DNA of 64,000 nucleotides from Spirochaetota bacterium (lineage in GTDB: Bacteria; Spirochaetota; UBA4802; UBA5550): the NCBI GenBank assembly GCA_017999915.1, contig JAGNKX010000005.1, forward strand, positions 62,001-126,000, in the 5' to 3' direction. Position numbers and translations under genes: made by a program. Shown here in pieces: positions 44,223 to 50,456 of the stretch (position 1 is the stretch's first letter; each line of letters begins with the position of its first letter). The notes under the pieces are model-generated. The model ran no database searches. It worked only from the letters and a program-made list of their open reading frames with translations, and had not been told where the DNA came from.

Positions 44223-45386
44223 TTATGCCCAGGACTTGGGCAGTCCCTGGAACTGCATCAGCATATTGCGGCTCATCTCGTTTGATATGGGTGAGAACTG
44301 GATCTGGTATGCGTCCCGCAAAAACATGGATACCGGGTATTCGCTGCAGATGCCGTATCCGCCGAATATCTCGGAACCGAATGTGCCCGCGTGCCTCGCC
44401 CCCTCGGCGGCGACAAGCTTCGCCATGGTTGCTTCAAGGTGATACGGCTTCTTGTTGTCGCAAAGCCAGGCGGATTTGTATGTGAGGTTCCGGGAATTCT
44501 CCAGGTTGATGTACATGTCCGCCATATAGTTCTGCAGGATCTGGAACCGGCCTATGGGCCCGCCGAAGGCGGCGCGCTCCTGAACGTATCTCATGCACGC
44601 CTCGTAGATGGCCGCTATGATTCCCACGCCCATCATGGCTACGCCGATGCGCTCCGGGTTGAGCACCGTCATGATCTCGTAGAAAGCATTTCCCCGGGTG
44701 CCCAGCATGTTCTCCTTGGGCACCTCGACGTTATCGAAGAATATCTCCACCGATTCGCAGTGATGGCAGCTTATCTTGCCGATTTTATTGATGGTTATTC
44801 CCTTTGACTTTCCCGGCACGATAAAGGTGGTCCAGGACTTAGCTTTCTTCGCGTCCTTCTCGGTCTTGCAGATGGTCATGAGACCGTCCGCCACATGGGC
44901 GCCGGTGATGAACACTTTCTGGCCGTTGATCACGAAACGGTCGCTCTTCTCTTCCGCCGTTGTTGACAGGGCGCCGAGGATGTCCGTGCCCCCCGCCGGT
45001 TCGGTCAATGCCATGCAGGTCTTGTACTTGCCCTCTGCTATGAGGGGCAGGTACTTCTCCTTCTGCTCCTTTGTTCCGAGCTCGGCGATAAACCGCACGC
45101 CGAAGCCGCTGGTGACGCCGGTCGCCAACGCTATCGACATCGACTTTTTACAAATCTGCTCGAAGGCGAGCATTATATCAACCTGGCCGAGCCCCTGCCC
45201 GCCATACTCTTCGGGTATCGCGGCGCTGAAGAGACCCATCTCAACAAATTTTTGCCAGAGTTCATCAGGGGGGAAATCAACATTCTCGTCCATCCAGCGC
45301 ACGTACTCCCAGTTCAGCTCCTTTTCGCAAAAGGCCTTGAATGTATCCTGAATGATCCGTTGTTCTTCAGTTAATCCGAAATCCAT
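44223..45386 (-). CDS. Acyl-CoA dehydrogenase with atypically placed catalytic base
   Basis: 387 residues, full FAD-dependent acyl-CoA dehydrogenase fold (CMALTEPAGGTDI; KVFITGAHVADG; QERAAFGGPIGRFQ; IFGGYGI). The usual catalytic Glu in the YEG motif near the C-terminus is missing: the matching stretch is RDAYQIQFSPISNE, with Pro at the Glu position (about 366). E245 in LNPERIGV sits where isovaleryl-CoA dehydrogenase has its base, so the base has probably moved as in branched-chain and long-chain enzymes. This hints at a branched or cyclic substrate. A foldback element separates it from the hydratase gene. Confidence 0.93.
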   Translation of the reverse strand: MDFGLTEEQRIIQDTFKAFCEKELNWEYVRWMDENVDFPPDELWQKFVEMGLFSAAIPEEYGGQGLGQVDIMLAFEQICKKSMSIALATGVTSGFGVRFIAELGTKEQKEKYLPLIAEGKYKTCMALTEPAGGTDILGALSTTAEEKSDRFVINGQKVFITGAHVADGLMTICKTEKDAKKAKSWTTFIVPGKSKGITINKIGKISCHHCESVEIFFDNVEVPKENMLGTRGNAFYEIMTVLNPERIGVAMMGVGIIAAIYEACMRYVQERAAFGGPIGRFQILQNYMADMYINLENSRNLTYKSAWLCDNKKPYHLEATMAKLVAAEGARHAGTFGSEIFGGYGICSEYPVSMFLRDAYQIQFSPISNEMSRNMLMQFQGLPKSWA

Positions 45387-45414
45387 GATAGTTCTCCTAT
45401 ATTTACCTTATAAA

Positions 45415-45540
45415 CCCCTCACCCCCGGCCCCTCTCCCATTAAACTCTGGAAAAAGGAGAGGGGAGTTCGGACCTCACTCTACTCCCCCTCTCCTTTCAT
45501 CATTTCTAAATGGGAGAGGGGGCTGGGGGGGGGTGAGGGC
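45415..45540. repeat. 126-nt C/G-tract foldback element with about 26-bp terminal inverted repeats
   Basis: Left arm CCCCTCACCCCCGGCCCCTC and TCCCATT (45415-45441); right arm AATGGGAGAGGGGG and CTGGGGGGGGTGAGGG (45509-45539), nearly complementary throughout. A second inner stem is AGGAGAGGGGAG / CTCCCCCTCTCC. It fills the acyl-CoA dehydrogenase-hydratase gap and ends 1 nt before the hydratase stop. No ORF. Confidence 0.75.
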
Positions 45541-45541
45541 A

Positions 45542-46369
45542 TTACTTCTTAACATCCGACGCCACGTTCGCCGCCTTCTGGGCGTTGACCAGGTCCTCGG
45601 GCTTTTTCCTGAAGTTGTCCATGACCGCCTGGATGTCAGGGGCATACACCAGCCACTGGATCGCATTCCGCTCCAGGGCAAGGGCCGCATCGATGCTCCC
45701 GCATTCGAGGGACTTCGCCATGACCTCCTTGCCCATCCTGATGGCGATCGGTTTTTTTGCAGCCAGGTTCGCCACCACCGCCTCAAAATCCTTTTCAAAG
45801 GTCTCATCGGGAAACACGCGGGTGAGGAAGCCCATCTCGTACATCTCCCTGGCCGGATAGTCCTTCCTGCCGCTGTAGATGATCTCCCGCGCCCTGAATA
45901 TCGGCATGGAGCGGGCGATGCGCACGGTGCCGCCCCAGCCCGGGAGTATTCCCATATTTATCTCGGTAGTGCCAAGCTTCGCGGACTCGCACGCGTAGAT
46001 CAGATCACACATGAGGGCGAGCTCCAGGCCGCCGGCGAGGCAGTAACCTTTGATCTTGGCGACTACGACTTTCTCGCACTGCTCGATGGCCTTGTTGATG
46101 TCGTACCCGTCATGGGCCAGCCAGTTGATAGAGCTCTGGTGCTCGCAGAGCGATGGGAACACTGAAAGGTCCCCGCCGGTGCAGAAGGATTTTCCCTCGC
46201 CCGACAGGACCACGACGGCGACTCCGCTCTCTTCCCTCACGCGCCTGAACGCATGGAGGAGCTCAGCAGCCATTTCCCGGTTGATGGCGTTCTTCTTATC
46301 CACCCGGTTCAGGGTGATGTGACAAACGGTACCCTTGATTTCATAGGTGATCGTTGTGTACGATTCCAT
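45542..46369 (-). CDS. Enoyl-CoA hydratase/isomerase family protein
   Basis: 275 residues, crotonase fold. The oxyanion-hole parts are SFCTGGDLS and GYCLAGGLELALMCD. Both acid/base glutamates of classical hydratases are present by alignment: E116 (GGLELA) and E136 (TTEINMGILPGWGG). So a true hydratase (trans-2-enoyl-CoA to 3-hydroxyacyl-CoA) is likely, though ring-opening hydrolases of the family can look the same. It is 10 nt after the DUF35 gene. Confidence 0.9.
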   Translation of the reverse strand: MESYTTITYEIKGTVCHITLNRVDKKNAINREMAAELLHAFRRVREESGVAVVVLSGEGKSFCTGGDLSVFPSLCEHQSSINWLAHDGYDINKAIEQCEKVVVAKIKGYCLAGGLELALMCDLIYACESAKLGTTEINMGILPGWGGTVRIARSMPIFRAREIIYSGRKDYPAREMYEMGFLTRVFPDETFEKDFEAVVANLAAKKPIAIRMGKEVMAKSLECGSIDAALALERNAIQWLVYAPDIQAVMDNFRKKPEDLVNAQKAANVASDVKK

Positions 46370-46379
46370 GACCGCCTCC

Positions 46380-46793
46380 TTATTTCTTCACCGGTTTGAA
46401 GTAAGGCATGTAGAAGTTCTCCCGCTGGGAAAAGGTGACTTCCACATCCATACCGATCTTTATATCCTTCGGATCGCAATCGACGATCCTGGTCATCATC
46501 CTGATCCCCTCCTCCAGGTCTACATAGGCGACCGTGTAGGGAAGCTCGTCCATGAACCGGGGCTCCACCATGCTGTAGGCGGTGGAAAATGTAAAAATCT
46601 TCCCCTTGCCGCTTGCCTCGATCCAGTCCAGCTTATCCGACCAGCACTCGGGGCAGTATTTGCGCGGATAAAAGATCTTCGAACTGCAATCCTTGCAGAC
46701 CTGTATGAGAAGCTTTCCCTGTTTGGTCCCTTCCCAGAATTTTTGAGACCAGGGCTGTACTTCCGGTAATGGTTTTGTCATGTCAAAGCTCAT
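46380..46793 (-). CDS. DUF35 Zn-ribbon/OB-fold acyl-CoA partner protein
   Basis: 137 residues. N-terminal helix (WSQKFWEGTKQGKLLIQ), rubredoxin-like zinc ribbon C33-x2-C36 ... C47-x2-C50 (CKDC, CPEC), then an OB fold with KIFTFSTAY and PYTVAYVDLEEG. Proteins of this kind (ChsH2 C-terminal domain, MaoC-less) bind thiolase-superfamily partners and shape their acyl-CoA site. It lies 2 nt after the thiolase-like gene, so the two should form a complex. Confidence 0.92.
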   Translation of the reverse strand: MSFDMTKPLPEVQPWSQKFWEGTKQGKLLIQVCKDCSSKIFYPRKYCPECWSDKLDWIEASGKGKIFTFSTAYSMVEPRFMDELPYTVAYVDLEEGIRMMTRIVDCDPKDIKIGMDVEVTFSQRENFYMPYFKPVKK

Positions 46794-46795
46794 GG

Positions 46796-47974
46796 TTATT
46801 CCCTCCCCCAGATGGTGGCTATGTTGTTGAACCCGGACCCGCCGGCCGTGTTCTGATATACGTATTTGCAGTTCTTTACCTGGCGCTCGCCGGCCTTGCC
46901 CATGAGCTGCCGCGCGGTTTCGACATAGGTAGCCGCGCTCACACCGGACCCGGTATGGCCCCTTCCCGGCGCGTCGCCGATCGTAGACCAGGGAATGTCG
47001 CCGCCGAAGGACATGCGTCCCTGTAAAAAGTATTTACCCGCCTGGCCCTTGGGAGCCACTTCCAGCGCTTCCGCCATGATGGGATGGCCGAGGGGATAGG
47101 CCAGGTAGCAGTTCCAGATGCTGACATCTTCTTTCCTGATGCCGGCCTGCGCCATGGCTTCCTTTGCGGTAACCTTGAAGCCTTCGGCAACCCCGTTGAA
47201 ATCGCGGAGAATGGGACTGCCGCTGAAGTATCGTACCGATTCGCCCAGCTTGTACGCCGCGGGCCTCTTCATTTTTTTCGCGTCCTCGGCGGAGACGACC
47301 ACCATGGCGCATCCGCCGTCAGCGGTGATGTTGCTTTCCCGTTTGTGAAGAGGAGTGTTGAGAAGATCCGATTCCAGCACCTTCTTGACTGACGGAACTT
47401 CTTTACCGTAAAATATCGAATTCGGGTCTTTTGACGCCCAGCTGCGGAGGGCGGTCACGACCGAGGCCATTTCCTCTTCAGTGCATCCTGTTTCATGCAT
47501 AAAATGGTTCGCCATCATTCCCATGATGATGTTGTACGTGGATCCGTAGGGATATTCCCACTGGAGGTCGACGCCGGCCCGGGCGAAGAAATTCACCACA
47601 TCGGGGAGCGGTATGGTCGAATGGACCGTAACGTGTGGAATCAGCACGGCTTTTGCAATACCGCTCTCTATCCACTGTTCCGCCATCCTGATGCAATTGG
47701 AAGTGGACGCGCCGCCGGCGTTTATTACCACGCTGTCCTTGACCCCCTTGAGGCCCAGTTCCTCCGGCAGCTTCCCGAAAGAGAGCTCCCCGGTGAGCCG
47801 CTCCTGCGCCTGGGGCGATACGATCACGGTGCCTTCGATATCATTCTTATGAAGACCCGAATCCTTTACCGCTTGCATACAGACTTCATAGAGGATGTCC
47901 CATCGTGTGCGCTCCGGCATGGTGCGCGTGGGAACTTCCCCAATGCCGATAATCGCTATCTTTCCTTTACTCAT
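46796..47974 (-). CDS. Thiolase-superfamily protein lacking the nucleophilic Cys (SCP2/Ltp2-like)
   Basis: 392 residues from the ATG at 47974 (GGAGGA upstream); the 20-residue extension is rejected. Fold marks: IAIIGIGEVPTRT, GELSFGKLPEELGL, SNITADGGCAMVVVSAEDA, and the late GRGHTGSGVSAATYVETARQL. Where thiolases carry the nucleophilic Cys, this protein has NAGGASTSN. That, and the DUF35 partner gene, match the retro-aldolase Ltp2-type branch more than true thiolases. Expected role: C-C bond cleavage of a beta-hydroxyacyl-CoA. First gene of the catabolic run, facing the two fused regulators. Confidence 0.88.
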   Translation of the reverse strand: MSKGKIAIIGIGEVPTRTMPERTRWDILYEVCMQAVKDSGLHKNDIEGTVIVSPQAQERLTGELSFGKLPEELGLKGVKDSVVINAGGASTSNCIRMAEQWIESGIAKAVLIPHVTVHSTIPLPDVVNFFARAGVDLQWEYPYGSTYNIIMGMMANHFMHETGCTEEEMASVVTALRSWASKDPNSIFYGKEVPSVKKVLESDLLNTPLHKRESNITADGGCAMVVVSAEDAKKMKRPAAYKLGESVRYFSGSPILRDFNGVAEGFKVTAKEAMAQAGIRKEDVSIWNCYLAYPLGHPIMAEALEVAPKGQAGKYFLQGRMSFGGDIPWSTIGDAPGRGHTGSGVSAATYVETARQLMGKAGERQVKNCKYVYQNTAGGSGFNNIATIWGRE

Positions 47975-48016
47975 TTTTATTTCCTCCTCCACGGCACTTA
48001 TCGAATTATTATTGAC

Positions 48017-48032
48017 GATACCGTACCGTATC
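48017..48032. promoter_or_regulatory. Candidate operator upstream of the catabolic run
   Basis: 16-nt near-palindrome GATACCGTACCGTATC (half-sites GATAC / GTATC, centre GTAC). It lies 43 nt before the first catabolic gene and overlaps a minus-strand TATGAT that could be its -10 box, so binding there would repress. The rest of the 387-nt gap 47975-48361 holds a short GGGGC-GCCCC hairpin (48171-48183) and no ORF. Confidence 0.45.
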
Positions 48033-48314
48033 ATATTATTGCTTTACAATACAATACTAATAAGTACTGGTTGATATCGTCAAGTGAATTAATTAAATTT
48101 TTTTGTTTTAGGGAAAAATCAGAAAAGAAGTGAAGAGGTCTATTATAGAATTCGTTGTTTTCGGGTTTATGGGGCGGAGCCCCTTAAAAAGACCCCACAG
48201 TGCCATATTTAAGTTGCATTCTTATCATAATGACATAATTTTGCTTAAAATAACTAAAAAGACATGGAAATGAACCTACTCTGACACCATTATTGCAAAG
48301 ATAGGAAAATCTAC

Positions 48315-48349
48315 ATTAACAAACTATACAATAATTTATTTTTGTTAAT
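48315..48349. promoter_or_regulatory. Inverted repeat before the first fused regulator
   Basis: ATTAACAAA (48315-48323) and TTTGTTAAT (48341-48349), perfect 9-nt arms with a 17-nt AT-rich spacer, 12 nt before the ATG at 48362. A likely autoregulatory site. Confidence 0.5.
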
Positions 48350-48361
48350 ATAAAAATACAA

Positions 48362-49216
48362 ATGAGTATCAAAGAAAATATAACCATATCAGAGCTTTCC
48401 CGTTTATGTGGGATCCCGACATCAACAATCCGGTTTTACCTGCGGGAAGGTCTTATCTCACCACCTCAAAAAAAAGGAAAGACCAGGGCTTATTATAACA
48501 ATGGCCATATTAAACAGTTAAAAACGCTCAAACAGCTGCGCAGTAAAGATAAGCTATCAATTGAAGAAATTAAAAGAAATCACTCTATCTCATTGAACAC
48601 GGCAGATAGTGTTATCGGACAATCCCAATCATTAGACAGAAAGGACGATATTATCACGGCCGCAATAGAGTTGTTCAGAAGCAAGGGATACGACGATATA
48701 AGCATCAACGACATCGCCGAGAAATCAAGCATAAGCAAAGCCACCTTTTATAAACATTTTTCAGATAAGGAAGAGCTTTTTTATGAATGCGCCGACAGAG
48801 TGTTCTATGATATTGACAGGGAATTCAATGAGCTCCTCAACGAAAAAGACGTTATCAAGCGATTGAGCTTGCGGGGTTCCCTATTTATTAAAACCCACCG
48901 GCACATGATAGATATGCTTCAACTCGTGCGGGGGACTTCTTCGGGGTTAGAGGCTAAAAACAGGCTGAAGCTCAACCGGATTATCGCAAACCTTGCCGGC
49001 CCTATCGCCACCGATCTGAACGATGGCATACGGCAGGGCTTTTTCAAGGAAATGAACACGCATATAGTGGCCCACCTGCTCATGGGAGTTGCCGAATACG
49101 GGATTTATTTTTGCGATGGGAAAAGCAGTGATGAGATTGATCAATTTATAAATAGGGGAATAAGGGTAGTACTCAATGGCATCATGCAGAATCAAGAAAT
49201 TAACCGGAATGAGTAA
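48362..49216 (+). CDS. Fused MerR-type / TetR-type transcription regulator, copy 1
   Basis: 284 residues with two different DNA-binding domains. Residues about 8-80 are a MerR-type winged HTH (ITISELSRLCGIPTSTIRFY, then LREGLISPP and AYYNNGHIKQLKTLKQLR). Residues about 95-145 are a TetR HTH (DIITAAIELFRSKGYDDISI, then AEKSSISKATFYKHFSDKEE), followed by an all-helical ligand-binding region. It is divergent from the catabolic run and is its probable ligand-responsive regulator. The next gene is a paralogue of the same build whose ATG overlaps this stop (TAATG). Confidence 0.93.
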   Translation: MSIKENITISELSRLCGIPTSTIRFYLREGLISPPQKKGKTRAYYNNGHIKQLKTLKQLRSKDKLSIEEIKRNHSISLNTADSVIGQSQSLDRKDDIITAAIELFRSKGYDDISINDIAEKSSISKATFYKHFSDKEELFYECADRVFYDIDREFNELLNEKDVIKRLSLRGSLFIKTHRHMIDMLQLVRGTSSGLEAKNRLKLNRIIANLAGPIATDLNDGIRQGFFKEMNTHIVAHLLMGVAEYGIYFCDGKSSDEIDQFINRGIRVVLNGIMQNQEINRNE

Positions 49217-50073
49217 TGGCTGCAACAGCGATGAATTCGATCAATTATTATAAGATGTCAGAGCTTTCACGGATCTCATCAACACCGATACCCACGATCC
49301 GGTTTTATATAAAGGAGGGGCTTCTTCCCCCCGCCATCAAAACAAGCAAAACGGCGGGGTATTATACAGACGACCACCTGGAACGTTTAAAGATTATTAA
49401 AAAAATGCAGACGGATGAACAAAAACCCCTTGCATTGATAAAAGAGGAGCTCGACCGAAGGCCTTACGCGTCCGCCCCCGACGGCGATACGGTTATCGCG
49501 TCCAGCGAAAAAAGAAACGCCATCGTCGCGGCTGCCGTGGATCTTTTTCTCAATAATGGGCTGGGAGAAACCAGCATTGATGATATTGTAAATAAAGCAA
49601 GCATTGGAAAAGGCACTTTCTACAAGTACTTCAAGGACAAGGATGACCTGTTCTTCCAGTGCGCCGATTCCATATTTTATAAAATGTACAGTCATGTCTG
49701 GCAGGAAATCAAAGACGAACGCGATATGACCAGGCACCTGTTCAAGCGAGGCGACGCGTTTTTCGAGTCATATCCGAAATGGATAGATATGATGAACCAG
49801 GTCCGGCGCGCATCGATCGGCAGCAACCCTTTTTATAAAGATAAATTTAAAGCTATCCTTGACCAGATAATCAAGCCAATCGCGCGGGATATCGAAGCTT
49901 TAAAGGTGGAAGGAAAAATAGAAAAAGATCTGGACTGCCTCGGCGCCGCGTACATGCTCATGGGCATGACGGAATATGCCGCCTGGCTCGCGTATAACGG
50001 TGATTGCAATACAGAAGAGATATCCATGACATTGCGGGACTTAATTAACAATGGTATAGGGAAAAAACAGTAA
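49216..50073 (+). CDS. Fused MerR-type / TetR-type transcription regulator, copy 2
   Basis: 285 residues, same two-HTH build: MerR-type part MSELSRISSTPIPTIRFYIK and EGLLPPAIKTSKTAGYYTDD; TetR part AIVAAAVDLFLNNGLGETSI and NKASIGKGTFYKYFKDKDDL; then a helical region ending TEEISMTLRDLINNG. It overlaps the upstream paralogue by 1 nt, so the pair is co-translated and may form heterodimers. The C-terminal ligand regions differ more than the HTH parts, suggesting two inducers or a shared operator with different effectors. Confidence 0.93.
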   Translation: MAATAMNSINYYKMSELSRISSTPIPTIRFYIKEGLLPPAIKTSKTAGYYTDDHLERLKIIKKMQTDEQKPLALIKEELDRRPYASAPDGDTVIASSEKRNAIVAAAVDLFLNNGLGETSIDDIVNKASIGKGTFYKYFKDKDDLFFQCADSIFYKMYSHVWQEIKDERDMTRHLFKRGDAFFESYPKWIDMMNQVRRASIGSNPFYKDKFKAILDQIIKPIARDIEALKVEGKIEKDLDCLGAAYMLMGMTEYAAWLAYNGDCNTEEISMTLRDLINNGIGKKQ

Positions 50074-50181
50074 ATCGAACCTATAGTAACCGCCGGTCCC
50101 ACCCGACAAGGAAAAACATCTTCCGCCAGCAATACCATAATTCTTATTGACAGATTATTCCTTGCAATTCTAATGTCACCT

Positions 50182-50312
50182 GTTGTTCTTTAACAACCTG
50201 GAGGAAGTCGGGTGCAAATCCCGCGCTGTCCCGCAACTGTAATTCCGCCACGGCGGATAAGTCAGAACTTCCATAACTGTGATATCCTCGAGGAACGGGA
50301 GCCAGTTGGTCA
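50182..50312 (+). ncRNA. Cobalamin riboswitch of the btuB-like gene
   Basis: Conserved blocks in order: GGAGGAAGTCGGGTGCAAAT, CCCGCGCTGTCCCGCAACTG, the GCGGATAAGTCAGAACTTCC segment, and GGAACGGGAGCCAGTTGG. The region starts with a GTTGTT/AACAAC stem. An ACTTCTTTCAAGAAGT hairpin and an intrinsic terminator follow. Expected to turn off the receptor gene when cobalamin is high. Confidence 0.93.
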
Positions 50313-50342
50313 TACTTCTTTCAAGAAGTTCATGTCTGACAC

Positions 50343-50370
50343 AAAAAACGCGCCCTCGGGCGCGTTTTTT
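50343..50370 (+). terminator. Intrinsic terminator of the btuB riboswitch
   Basis: AAAAAA CGCGCCC-TC-GGGCGCG TTTTTT; placed after the aptamer and 87 nt before the receptor ATG, as an expression platform. Confidence 0.92.
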
Positions 50371-50456
50371 GTTCGCACAAATCATTATTGCTCTTCAGAC
50401 TTTCGGATATCCAGCAGTAAAGAATTAAATATTCTATAACTACTGGAGGCCGTTTC

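Noticed and set aside
45415-45540. CRISPR array or tRNA in the C/G-tract repeats
   Set aside because: There is no regular repeat-spacer spacing and no cloverleaf; the sequence is one foldback with terminal inverted repeats.
48171-48183. GGGGC-GCCCC hairpin as a terminator of the catabolic run
   Set aside because: It lies upstream of the run's first gene, not at its end, and has no T-run on the relevant strand.
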